64,000 nt of DNA from Allacma fusca (lineage: Eukaryota > Arthropoda > Collembola > Symphypleona > Sminthuridae): positions 27,391,067-27,455,066 of the forward strand of contig OX359245.1 in the NCBI GenBank assembly GCA_947179485.1. Reading direction: 5' to 3'. Position 1 is the stretch's first letter. Every line of letters begins with the position of its first letter. The notes under the pieces are model-generated. The model did no database searches. It was not told the DNA's origin and saw only the letters and a list, made by a program, of their open reading frames with translations. Position numbers and translations under genes: made by a program. Shown here piece after piece: positions 1 through 11,098 of the stretch.

Positions 1-43
1 ATTTGAAAATTAACTACCGTCCTGGTTGAAGTGAATCTCATTT

Positions 44-1431
44 CTACTCCGATTTGATGATTTTCGGGACCCGGCGCGTGTATGTCTCGCGGAAGAACCT
101 AATAAACAAGTAGGCGAATACTGGAATGATAACCCCGGTCAAGTAAACCGTATTAACGTCCCTTTTGCACGGATGCCCTAGAGCTGGAAATTATAGGTTA
201 ATAATTTTAACACTGCTATTTAAATTCAGTGTATCCAAGTTTACATGTTGCACCCTTCACAATACAAAAAATATTTTCCTCGCTAAAGCGTCATCAGTAA
301 ATAACAAAAAAATTGATCCAATTTCACATTTGAAAATCTCGGGAAACATGAATGCAGCAAAACAATTATCAGCTAGGACCCTCACCCATGAAATAAACGG
401 AAGCAAAGTTGACGTAAGTGGCTAAAAACATTTGCGTGATTTGAATAGTTGTAAGAGATTTTGCAAATCTTCTTGGAATCTTCACCCTCAAAGCCTATCA
501 CAAAAAGCATTTTTAAATAAATAATTCTACATACGTATGGAAAGAAAAGCTTTTTCGTAAGGTTTCTTGGCACAAACTTTACCTTCAATGCATAGTACGA
601 GTACATAAGAGAATGGACAAATGTATTGATTACACATAAACGTCCCAAGGAATCATAGCCCGCAAATCCTAACCAACACATTAATAAAGTGGTGACATGA
701 TGGAACCTGGAAATTGTTCGTAAAAATTAGGTCACGGAACAACAGAACAGTTTTGCGAGTGGATTGAATTTTGAAAGCCCCCTTACCAGTGCAACGTTAT
801 GAGCTTTTGCTTCCTTAAAACAATAAATGCAGTGTCCCCGAATTCCACAAGTTTGGACAATACGAAAAGAAACCCCCAAAAAGAGGTAGCATAGTTGTGA
901 GGCGTCCTACAAAAATATATGAAGAGTGTTACCCAAATATAAATATAGCTTTATTCACTGACACAATCCACATTCAATATTTTATCTCATGCACGCAATA
1001 TTTTGTGATAATTCCTTTTGGTATACAATACGAAGACGACAGATCATCCCCACATAAATGTATAGCAGGATATTAAATTTAAATACAAATAGAACACCTT
1101 ACGCCGAGCAAATAGTATGGTAGGTCCCACTGGGGAGTAAAATCATATATACGAGTTCCGGAGTTAATCTTATTGTCGCGATGATGGAAAATATTGCGAG
1201 ACCCGCATTCCAAAAGAATAGCGGATATGTCAAAACGTACGCAGGTCTATTTTCCATCCACTTCTGCCCGAAATACACCAGGAATAAGTAAATCCCAATT
1301 GACAAGTACATGAAATTCTTGTATGCTTCTATCTGGTCAACGGCCCAAGCCACATCGTAGACTTCAAAATCGTACGCAGTAATGTAAGCCGAGTTTTTCT
1401 CTATTGCTTGAAGTACATCGGCCGTCTCCAT
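44..1431 (-). CDS. ELO-A: ELOVL6-like very-long-chain fatty-acid elongase, 5 exons, intact
   Basis: This is an ELO-family 3-ketoacyl-CoA synthase, an ER membrane enzyme that condenses malonyl-CoA with acyl-CoA in fatty-acid elongation. Exons by splice signals (GT/AG on the minus strand): 1431-1103, 906-787, 706-583, 494-386, 183-44. They sum to 822 nt, or 273 residues plus TAG, close to the roughly 265 residues usual for ELOVL6. Motifs seen: KLVEFGDT (128-135, the KxxExxDT box), HWFHH (149-153, the HxxHH box) and [12 protein letters not shown] (177-188, the third His box). The start ATG at 1431 follows AAG and precedes G; an in-frame TTG two codons upstream is not used. Intron phases are 2, 2, 0 and 1. 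It is nearly identical to copy C in its last two exons. The substrate chain length is not readable from sequence. Family assignment is confident; exon ends are good to a few bases. Confidence 0.9.
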
Positions 1432-3530
1432 CTTCAAGATTTATAAAACTTTTCGACGTTTTCTAAATAACGTATTTATCCTCCTAAATTTCGAGATTAC
1501 AAATAATTATAACTATGTTTGGAAATGAATTATTTTTGGTGATCAAAATCTGCACCTACTCTAGACCGAAAGTAAATTGCAAAAGGATTAGGAGCTCACG
1601 CCAGTTCGAGCTTTTAAATACACACATTGTTGAAAAGAAATTACTGGAACCTGTTTCCCCTCCACATTACTTACCGCTTATCCTTATACTGGGACATTAA
1701 TCCATTTTTGTGAAATCAGCAGTATAGGGATGTCAGTCACTGCCTTTGTTAAAATACCGGTCATATCGGTTAGGGTAGATGAAAATGAGCTGATACTTAG
1801 TTTCCGAGACTCGTCAAATATTATCTGTATATTGTAAAAGAATCATTCTTACATATTTCCCACTGAAATCTGGGAATCTCTGTCGGATTCATTTGCCCCG
1901 TTAAGTTACTTTCATTATTTTTACGAGCATTTTACGTGACTTCGAGAACGTGGAAGGTCTTTGAAAGAAAGTCCACTTACCATAACGTTTGGATTCCTGA
2001 GGGGACCGATGCATCGCTTGTGGGTGATATACGCCTTAGAAATAAATGTAATTATTGTAGGGTATTCCGGGCCTAGAATGGCACTACAATGATGATGTGA
2101 CCGTTTCGGAATATAGTAAGTGACATCCCTAGTCAGCAAGAGCCGAAATAATTCTCATAGTGATCTAATAAAAATGCATAGTAGGATGTTGCTTGGGAAT
2201 TAAATGGGTTAAGGAAAGAAAGACAGGCATTAGGAAACTGTACACGCATTTAAAAAAATCTAGTATGCATTCCATGATGAAAGACACCTTGCACAATAAA
2301 TCCAATGATGGGCTTTCAGGTTATAGGAAATTCCAATCATGGACTGGCTGAAGCCATAAGTATAGTAAGCAATGAAACGGCATACGTCCAACAAATCGAA
2401 GCTATGCAATTTCAAATTTGCGTCCATACTAAAATAGTAATTCATTGTCCTCTGTCTCAGAAACCGTATTTACTGGAAATCGTGTGAGCGGCAGGAGTAA
2501 AAATTACAAATGAGCTCCGTAACATCTTAGAGAAATAATTAAAAAATATTAACATCACTTGCCACAAATGAAATTATACTCATGGGTTCCAGTATTTCCG
2601 ATGACTGGGGAAACTTTCTAATTCTCACATGATTTCGCCCTAATTAGGGAACTCAAGCTCATTTTATAGAATTATCTGGAGTAACACTCGTGGCAATTAA
2701 ATATAATACAGTGACATGGTATGACTTTATATGTACACTTACTTGAGTACGACAAGCGGCTCAATGGCAAATGAACATAATGTTTCGTATTAATTAACAT
2801 TAATTATTATACCCTAGGCAAGACTTGTCAACAACATAATTAGCTGGGTTTCATTTCTCACAGCACTGGACCTTTGTAAATGTGGTGAGTTCTATTAATT
2901 ACTATAGTCAAGGTAGGGGCTAACGTGTATTTGCGAAGCCCTGCATTGGAAAAGAGAGCAACAAAATGGATGGTAATGTGAGTGATAGGAGTCAGTTTGT
3001 GTTTTAGTTTGAGCGATTGATGCACATGTTAATTTCGCTCGCCCTCAACTCACGCTTGTCAACTCACACCACCTCACAATTGTGTACACATTTGGAAATC
3101 GCCCTCACGCTCATAATCGCACCAAGAAATAATTATGTGCTCACCCTCGCACTCATGAGGGCGCTCGTTCAATCCACATGTACACCGGGTTAATAGCAAA
3201 CAGGTCATCATTATTGGCTCTCTTTTACCATTTTTCTCTAGTTTAAGAGCTTCTTGGGTGCTTCATTTTTTATAATAATTCCAGGTTCTTTAATGAACCT
3301 TCATTTGTACATCTTCCGGATGTATTGCTGCTGATTTGTGTAGGGACGTGCAAAATGGTGAATGAATTTTTAAATAATATTTTTTGCTTGATCTTGGGTT
3401 CCTTTTTGGATCAGCTTTAAGTGAAACCGAGAGTTTGTTTTTCACTGGATTTGGTTTGTATGTTTTTTTTTCGGTGAAATGGCTGTTAAATTCTTCTTGC
3501 TTTGATCTCCGACGTTAAAACTTGTTGTCA
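1432..3530. other. ELO-A upstream flank, no gene seen
   Basis: This is non-coding sequence upstream of ELO-A. It is shared with the flanks of B, C, E and, more weakly, D and the relic units at 29698 and 52401. Short open frames of 60-72 codons here recur in each copy but carry no recognisable domain and shift between copies. Position 2893-2894 (TA) is the intact target site at which copy C carries the CMC transposon. Confidence 0.6.
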
Positions 3531-3538
3531 CTATGTCT

Positions 3539-4499
3539 CAGGGATGGGATATCGGAAAAATATGGATTTAAATTCGGATTCGAATACTTTCTAATTTCGA
3601 TTTCAATTTTAATTGTTTTTTATAATACCTAAAAATTTTAATTCCGATACGGATTCCAATATATTTGAATACTTGCTGAATTTGAATTCCGATTCAAATA
3701 CTTTTCGGATATTTGTACAAAATATAGGAATTTATTCAAAAGAACAATTTAATCGTAAAAAAATAAGCGATACATAACACAATAAGCGTTTTTGCATCTA
3801 CATTACCACGCAAATCATTTAATATAAATTAAGCGCAGAAAACACACTCAACTGAAATTTCAGTAACTAGAAAAGGGAGGATTGATGTCATAACATTTCT
3901 AGAAATTCGGATTAATCTGGTAACCCATCTAACTAATTTTCCGGTTAGTTCTTTCTGACAGTATTTATTTGCAAATCGAATTGTTTGATAACACATCGTA
4001 ACTAAAATGCACTTCTACAGAATTAGTTTTAGGCATCCCCATGATGAGAACAAGATTTAAGAAAGGAGAAACTTGATTCACTTAATCGTCCTGTAAGACC
4101 GACACCATACAGTAATCTCATCCTATTTGTAGGAATGTTTGCAAAACGGGCTATAAATCCCTGGCCATTACCAACCATACACTTTTCGTTTACCAAACGT
4201 TCCTTACTTCCTCTTTGGGTTTTATAATTGCATGAGTACGGCTTTAAAAAAATCCTTGCTATGAACTTTTTCTCCCACGTGGAAGCATAAACGCAATGAA
4301 ATCGATACTTTATTGAAATCGGAATTCATTAATAAATATTCGAATACCGATTCGAATACCCTTGTTTTTATTCTAATCCAATTTGGGATACAAATACCCT
4401 GGTGAATTTTTTTCCGATTCTAATATTGATTCGGATACCCAAATTATTTTAATAGAATTCCGATTCTAATTCCGATTCGAATTCGAATTCCCGTCCTCG
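3539..4499. mobile_element. hAT-type MITE, CAGGGAYGGGA ends, body of ATTCCGATTC motifs
   Basis: The terminal inverted repeat starts CAGGGATGGGA on the left; the right end is its degenerate complement, better preserved in copy B. An 8-bp target duplication CTATGTCT flanks it at 3531-3538 and 4500-4507. No transposase is visible. Both ends of the body are filled with degenerate copies of a GAATTCGGAT-type motif. The same insertion is present in copy B, so it predates the duplication. Confidence 0.8.
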
Positions 4500-4789
4500 C
4501 TATGTCTATGGAGATGGGATAATATTTCCTAACTTCCATTTACGGGACGGTGTGTTGTTCCCGATGATAACCACGACATCTTTGGAGTTGTTGTAGACTT
4601 CGTCCCATTTAATCCTCTTTTGAAGGTGTTGTTGACCAGAATGAAGAGGAACTGAAAACGCAGACAGGACAACCCACAAGGAGTTTTACGAAGTCGAAAC
4701 TCAACCATGAGAATACAACCAATTGTATTTTGCCGATGTAGCAGATGAAAAACACGCAAAGATTCACAGGTTTTACCGACGAACGGGGG

Positions 4790-5290
4790 TATAGGTAAAT
4801 TGTTGTTGCTCTAAGGGTACATGTAAACTCTGGGTGCACTAAGGGTACATGTAAATTTTGGGTAAATTACGAGTACTGGTAAATTGTGGGTGCATTATGG
4901 GGAATGGAAAATTATGGGTACATTCGGGGTACAGATAAATTGTGGGTGCATTAAGGTCAACGCAAAATTGTGGGTACATTAAGGTCAATGGAAAATTGTG
5001 GGTACATTACGGTTACAGGTAAATTGTGGATACATTAAGGACAGCAAAATTGTGGTTACATTAAGTGTACAGGTAAATTGTGAGTGCATTAAAGTAGTAG
5101 GAAAATTGTGGGTACATTAGGTGCACAGGAGGACTAAGGGTACGGGTCAAGTTTTGGAATATTGCGGTTATAAGTAAATTGTGGGCGCATTAGAGTGCAG
5201 GTAAATTCTGCGTACATTAAGGGTATAGGTAAGTTGTAAATATATTAAGGGTACAGGTAATTTGTAGGTACTTATGAGTGCTTGTACTTT
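4790..5290. repeat. Degenerate minisatellite, unit near 30 bp
   Basis: About 15 imperfect units on the theme GGGTACAGGTAAATTGTGG followed by GTGCATTAAG. Units vary in length and sequence. The array is duplicated at 14460-14955 with almost the same unit order. No coding potential is seen. Confidence 0.8.
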
Positions 5291-5399
5291 GGAGATAATG
5301 ATACTCCCTTTTGATTTAAAATATTGGCCGGGGTACTGAAAACGTTTTGACGGGTACTGGAGTACGATTTTGGGTAATTAAATGTACATCATTTCGTCG

Positions 5400-6825
5400 T
5401 GCCCGAAGATCGGGCACGGGGTACGAGTATAAAAATATTTTATTAATCAGAGCTTTCCAATGTTAGAATTCCTATTAGGAATTCATCTATTCCCGTGAAC
5501 CGGCTTTGTCATAAATTGTGAAGGAGGTTGGAACAGATATGAAGCTGTAATTAATTACGATAAGTAGTTCAATGTGCATTGATCACAATAATGTGGGAGA
5601 ATAATGTGAGAAATTTTCTTAAATTAGTTTCCCAGGTGATGTTCCTACTGTATTTGGAACGTTGAAGACATTTGTATTAATCTAAAGTATAAAATTGTCA
5701 TTCATGCTTCTATAAGCAGGGACATTATTTCGGGGGATAGGAAACATGCCCAAGAATATTGGCCTCCTTGATAAACGTACCTTTAATGTACATCATCAGA
5801 ATTTACCCATTTAGATGTTGAAGACCTGTGTCAAGTTCTGTGAACTCCTGTGGTTGAAGACAGCGTATCATACTTTCACCAAAACTCTGCTTTAGAAACC
5901 CACATGTCCGATGAGCCATAAATATTCTGTCCGATATTTTTTTCTTATTTATTTAGTGTCAACTTTCCAGTTTTTGAGAAAAAAAAGCGAAACAGCTTTA
6001 ACAAATTGAAATAGTTTTGTAAAATATTTAATCCCATCGCTTCCCACTGGACACAATAACATGTAGCCATTATTGACAATGAACATTAGACTTGATATTT
6101 ACAGTAAGCACTACCAGCTCAACTCTCAGTTAGGGAATTCCGTCATCAACGTAGCAAAATTCAAGCCGATAGTAATTTTAGTTTCTCCAACCTTGCTCTC
6201 CATTCTCTATAAAGTTTAAATTACGTTTAGATATTTCTTGAATTAAACAATAACATTTCAGATAGCTACCTTTGTATTATTTTTTATCGTGTGGTAGCGA
6301 CACTTAAAAAAATATTACTTTTGCGGTTTAACAAGTGACAATGATTAATATCAAGCCACAGTAATTTGATCCCATATAATGCTATTTTTTTCAAAACCAT
6401 GTTTAATGAATAAACTATCGTTCTGATGTAAATATATTAATTATTATAAATGCGTTGAAATGATGGGAACATTTAATCCGAGACTAATGTGGACTATTTT
6501 GAGACATCTTAATAATTGGAGCTTTGTGATTATATATCTTTAAAAAAGTAATTGCAATTTACAACAAGCTTCATTGAAAATATCATTGCTAAGTTACTTG
6601 GAAGAAGGTATGCTTCGTTCCAAGTTTTAATATTAAATAAATGCTAGATTTTACAGTGTGAGTGCAAATATTGTGAATACAACTTGCGAACTATGCTAAG
6701 TGTAAGTTCCGGTTGCAATATATACCCTTACTCTGTAAAGACCATTATTTATTTAATGCTGAAACTTTGTCAAACCTTTTAATATGATACTTGTGAGGCA
6801 TATTTGATCTCTCCCCAGTTGTTAC
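5400..6825. other. Unit flank, no gene seen
   Basis: AT-rich sequence with no convincing reading frame. It starts with a short hairpin (CGTGCCCGAAGATCGGGCACG, near 5399-5419, perfect stem of 8 bp). It is shared with copy B, and parts recur in the unit at 50880-51230. Confidence 0.4.
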
Positions 6826-6827
6826 AA

Positions 6828-6905
6828 CCTGAGCTTCAGCTCAGATGGTAGAAGATTTGCAATTGTGCTAGAAACAGCGTCAATCCTGGCGCCGGCAGAT
6901 GTGTA
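6828..6905 (+). repeat. tRNA-like SINE head (possible)
   Basis: The stretch CAGCTCAGATGGTAGAAG resembles a tRNA/SINE A box, and GCGTCAATCCTGG about 35 nt later resembles a B box (GWTCRANNC). The same pair is present in copy B at about 16806-16885. The homologous unit at about 51420 lacks this segment, as an insertion would predict. No tRNA cloverleaf could be drawn, so this is tentative. Confidence 0.35.
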
Positions 6906-6965
6906 CCCAATCGTTTTTTTAACGTGAATTTGATTTGCACGTTTTTATAATTAATTAAAAACTGG

Positions 6966-7063
6966 ACATGGAAGGAATATACCAGATAAAGTATGACCCA
7001 CGCACTGCTGTATACATTGGAGAAACAGGACGGCCTCTAACAGTCCGCATTATTGAAAACATC
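6966..7063 (+). pseudogene. Penelope-like GIY-YIG endonuclease remnant
   Basis: In one forward frame the translation reads GIYQIKY, then VYIGETGRPLTVRI, before a stop. That is the GIY...YIG signature followed by the R/E region typical of GIY-YIG endonucleases carried by Penelope-like retroelements. Only about 32 codons remain. The same remnant occurs at 16977-17073 and, split by the gypsy insertion, at 27448-27530. The domain identification rests on the motif alone. Confidence 0.5.
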
Positions 7064-7141
7064 TAGACAATGACGAGCACAGGAAATGCTGTAAGTAGAC
7101 ATATACATGTCATACAAAACCACGTTTAACTAACTGTAATT

Positions 7142-7533
7142 CAGGGGTTGGATTTTTGTAAATCTCCCTGGAAAATGATTTTTGAATTTCCCTGCTGAAT
7201 ATTATGTCCGTGCAGGGAGGTTCTCATCGTTTTTAAACCTCCCTGCTGAAAAAAAGGTCACCGATTTTCAAAATCACTGTTGACAAAAATATTTTCGCTA
7301 CAAGACTTCAAATCCCTGCCAAATAAGGTCAACCGAACTAAAAATCCCTATTTGCATAACAAAGGTTTCTGAAACATGCCCATAAATTTGAAAATCTTGA
7401 CCAGAAATAAGATCAACGAATTTTAAAATCCCTGTTCGCAAAATTGAATCCATTTTCTTTGAAATTTTCCCTGCCAGAAATAATATTTCACTGTGAAGAA
7501 TCTTCCCGTCTTCCCACAAAAATCCGACCCCAG
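7142..7533. mobile_element. hAT-type MITE, CAGGGGTCGGATTTTTG ends, TTTCCCTGC body (unit A)
   Basis: Inverted ends are CAGGGGTTGGATTTTTGT and ACAAAAATCCGACCCC. The 8-bp target duplication is CTGTAATT/CTGTAAAT at 7134-7141 and 7534-7541. The body consists largely of degenerate AAATCCCTGC-type motifs. Copies occupy the same site in three other units (17137, 27613, 51464), so the insertion predates amplification of the unit. No protein is encoded. Confidence 0.8.
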
Positions 7534-7610
7534 CTGTAAATGGGAAGAAAATAAGTAAAATCCTAACTAAACATATTCCGTTCAAGAAGGATTACTAATG
7601 CAGCAAAGTA

Positions 7611-8422
7611 CAGTAAAACCTGTATACAGTGGTTTCTCTAGGGAACCTAATATTTGACCACTATGTACAGTGACCACTATACTCAGTATAGTGGTCATGG
7701 ACTACTATATTTGGTGCATATATTAAATGAATATTTTAACGCGTTCAAGAAGACATATTTGAAACGGTCGCATTTTTTACATATAACTAATTTTTGACCG
7801 TTTAAAATTTTTCAACTTGTGTGGAGGAAGATATTCTGTATAACCATAATTCTATATAGTAAGTCTAAATATGGTTTTTGAATACAACGTGAAATAGCTA
7901 CCAACTATAGTAAAATTACTTTATTATTGACGCCGGCAGATTCTCCGCAAATATAATTTAAACAAATATAATGTTTCTTCTTCCAAGATTCGATCCAATC
8001 ATTGATTGCTGGCAATCCTGGCTACCACTTTCACTTTGAGATTTACCAATTATTCTAATATTCTCTATTTTTTCGAAATGGAAATCAGTGTTTTTGAACT
8101 GTGCGTGGTATGGAGGTATGGTACCAGGAATATGCTTTATTGAAGAAAATGTAATCTAGAAATCTATAGAAATTATGAGCGACGATTTAGTGTGCACTTG
8201 GTTTTTAATGCTGACCACTGTATTCAGAGTTCGAAGCATGCATTTCGTAATGAATGGACATAAGCTCGGGTCCATTATTGACAGGGGACCACTATAGAGA
8301 AAACCACTGTATACAGGGTTAACGTAATGTTAAAACACAGGGCGCATGACGGGGACACATGATACTGGCCACTGTGAACAGGAGACCACTGTATAGGTGG
8401 TCACTATATACAGGTTTTACTG
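7611..8422. mobile_element. pogo-like MITE with TA target duplication
   Basis: An 812-bp element with ends CAGTAAAACCTGTATA and its inverse, flanked by TA (7609-7610 and 8423-8424). CAGT...ACTG ends on a TA target are typical of pogo/Tc1-mariner nonautonomous elements. Subterminal GACCACTATA motifs occur in both orientations. The uninterrupted site GCAAAGTAAGCATATCTG is present in the paralogous units at about 28083 and 51919. No transposase frame is present. Confidence 0.85.
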
Positions 8423-8482
8423 TAAACATATCTGTATCTATCTAGATGAACAACAATGATGACTGCATAGCAAGCGAGGCTT

Positions 8483-9304
8483 TGTAGTAAACCTGACCTT
8501 TGCGAAGGAATTATTTTCCAAAAGATGCATGGGTAAGACAACAATAACTAATTAATACAAAAATCAACAAACTACTTCATAGGTTCCAATGCCAGCCCTT
8601 ACTTCCAGAATAACCAAACATTAAATAAATAAGTAGAAATTAGATTTAAAATCTGTGAAGTATTGAACTTTTTACGGAATCGTGGGCAATTTTCAATTAA
8701 AAAAATAATTAGTTAATAAGTATAACTTAGATTAGTTTAGAAAAATGTGTCAGTTAACCTGACTATGAACATAAGGAGGAAAATTAAATGACAAGCAACT
8801 TATTGTTAGTTAAATCTACTAACCAACACTTGTATTTATAACTGAATGTATTAACTAATTTCTTATTATTAGCTATATTCTTGAAACATAGATCCTATTA
8901 ATATAGCCCAGCTTAATACTTTTAAATTATTTGTAATAGTTAATCTTTATCCCTTAGACTTGCGTGGCCGTTAATTGAGAAAACAGTTGCTCAGGGTCAC
9001 CCGAGCAATCATGAAGCTACGGATACACCGAACTAGTTTCTCACCAAAAATAACATTTGAGCAATTTATTGGACCTCGGACCTTTTCGTCATCGAATTTT
9101 ACTGGAAGGATCAAATCACGGTCGCCAAAGTGTAGTAAACCTGCCGTTTGCGGAGGAACTATTGTCCAAATGCTGTTCGGGTAGACAACAATAACTAATT
9201 AATACACAAGTCAACAAACTACTTCATAAGTTCCAATGCCAACCCTTACTTTCAGAATAATAAAACTTTAAATAAATAAGTAGAAATTAGATTTCCAATC
9301 CGTG
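8483..9304. repeat. Pair of about 173-bp direct repeats around 475 bp
   Basis: The segment starting TGTAGTAAACCTGACC at 8483 recurs starting TGTAGTAAACCTGCC at 9131, at roughly 85-90% similarity over about 170 bp. A third, truncated copy begins near 17622. The interval has no protein domain. The pair could be LTRs of a short nonautonomous (TRIM-like) element, or a local duplication; I could not settle this. Confidence 0.5.
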
Positions 9305-9485
9305 AACTCCTTATGCGTGTGGGAATAGTGGAAACGAACGGAAGGCTCCAGTCTTGTAACAATAAATAGTGTTTATTAAATAGGATCGATTCAGTACTAC
9401 TCCGATTCCAGGTCCTTACAGTGGCAAGCTCCAGATCACACTGAGGCTCTGCTCAAACACATCCTTTCTTATTATTGAGCTCGAC

Positions 9486-10172
9486 CATAGATGTAGGTTT
9501 TTTCCCACTCGCACTCACACTCGCACTCCCATAGAGAAAAAATCCACCACTCCTACTCTTGCCCACCCGTAGTCTGTCTGAGAATGTAAAACTCCTACTC
9601 CTACTCTCAGCACTAACTTCAAATCTCACCACTCCTACTCACCACTCGTGAGTTACTCAAGGTTTTCATCGGAATTCTTGCAAATATTAAGCCAAAAAGT
9701 TTCTTATCATTAAAAAAACGAATATTAAGCACAGACTCGTTCAATCTAATTTCGGAGTCAAAATCAATCGCAAATGCAAAGACCGACGAAGTTTACAATA
9801 ATTGCAACAACGCCTGGAAGCATGCTCAAGATTTCTTTCTTATGTGACATTTTTTGTCTTTCAATGCATGACTTGTACATACATAAGTCGGCATTCCACA
9901 CGATTGTTTGTATGAAATTATGAAATATTTGGCAATAACCGCCAATCTTTTAACGTGGCAGTGCTAGCTTTACGCGATTAATACATTGGTACGAGAAATA
10001 GCGAGTAGCAAAGCATGCTACTCCTACTCTTTTTCTATGCTTTAAATTATACCACTCCAACTCACGACGTTTTTGGCGCCTTCACTCCTACTCTTTACCT
10101 TGCTACTCTCCTGTGAGTGTGAGTAGGAGTGTGTTGAGTGCACTCGTCACTCACGAGTAGCCTCCATGTATG
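9486..10172. mobile_element. hAT-type MITE, CATAGATG family, body of CACTCGCACTC motifs
   Basis: Ends are CATAGATGTAGG and CCTCCATGTATG, with an 8-bp target duplication AGCTCGAC at 9478-9485 and 10173-10180. The internal sequence is dominated by CACTC/CTACTC-type motifs, running in one orientation on the left and the opposite on the right. A second member, with clean ends, is at 36245-37203. Confidence 0.8.
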
Positions 10173-10270
10173 AGCTCGACCTGGCCGTTGATTTAAACCT
10201 TCGCGCGTTGTAGTACAAATTGAAGCTTCGTGCGCTCATTTCACTATATAGCAAGCCGTTATGTAGAATA

Positions 10271-11098
10271 CTATTTCACTATGACAAATGTATTGATTAC
10301 ACATAAACGTCCCAAGGAATCATAGCCCGCAAATCCTAACCAACACATTAATAAAGTGGTGACATGATGGAACCTGGAAATTGTTCGTAAACATTAGGTC
10401 ACGGAACAACAGAACAGTTTTGCGAGTGGATTGAATTTTGAAAGCCCCCTTACCAGTGCAACGTTATGAGCTTTTGCTTCCTTAAAACAATAAATGCAGT
10501 GTCCCCGAATTCCACAAGTTTGGACAATACGAAAAGAAACCCCCAAAAAGAGGTAGCATAGTTGTGAGGCGTCCTACAAAAATATATGAAGAGTGTTACC
10601 CAAATATAAATATAGCTTTATTCACTGACACAATCCACATTCAATATTTTATCTCATGCACGCAATATTTTGTGATAATTCCTTTTGGTATACAATACGA
10701 AGACGACAGATCATCCCCACATAAATGTATAGCAGGATATTAAATTTAAATACAAATAGAACACCTTACGCCGAGCAAATAGTATGGTAGGTCCCACTGG
10801 GGAGTAAAATCATATATACGAGTTCCGGAGTTAATCTTATTGTCGCGATGATGGAAAATATTGCGAGACCCGCATTCCAAAAGAATAGCGGATATGTCAA
10901 AACGTACGCAGGTCTATTTTCCATCCACTTCTGCCCGAAATACACCAGGAATAAGTAAATCCCAATTGACAAGTACATGAAATTCTTGTATGCTTCTATC
11001 TGGTCAACGGCCCAAGCCACATCGTAGACTTCAAAATCGTACGCAGTAATGTAAGCCGAGTTTTTCTCTATTGCTTGAAGTACATCGGCCGTCTCCAT
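10271..11098 (-). pseudogene. ELO-B: elongase truncated inside exon 3
   Basis: Exons 1 (11098-10770) and 2 (10573-10454) match ELO-A, and exon 1 encodes an identical peptide. Exon 3 starts at 10373 but homology to A stops at 10283, at codon 180 just before the third histidine box. Reading on, the frame meets TAG at 10273-10271. The His of NxxVH, the YSYY segment and exons 4 and 5 are all missing, and no later ELO exon lies downstream before position 9300. The product would be about 183 residues without the last transmembrane region, so it is almost certainly inactive. KxxExxDT and HxxHH are still encoded. Confidence 0.85.

Larger units (their letters stand above)
616..7605. repeat. Segmental duplication, copy A
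   Basis: This stretch reappears in the same orientation at 10283-17600. From 616 to about 5925 the copies differ only at scattered single bases and small indels, including a 9-versus-10 T run near 3470/13130. Beyond about 5930 the similarity drops, with many substitutions and indels. The block holds ELO-A exons 1 and 2, part of exon 3, the ELO upstream flank, one shared hAT insertion and a minisatellite. The sharp left edge at 616 lies inside ELO exon 3. Confidence 0.9.

Noticed and set aside
1429-1437. Upstream TTG giving a protein start two codons earlier in each ELO copy
   Set aside because: TTG is not a normal eukaryotic start; the ATG at 1431 has a good context and is present in every copy.
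1515-1700. 61-codon plus-strand frame conserved upstream of A, B, C and E
   Set aside because: It is preserved because the copies are recent duplicates; changes are not biased to synonymous sites and it is broken in units D, F and G.
4790-5290. Regular repeats that could suggest a CRISPR-like array
   Set aside because: Units are degenerate and directly adjacent, without conserved repeat/unique spacer alternation, and the genome is eukaryotic.
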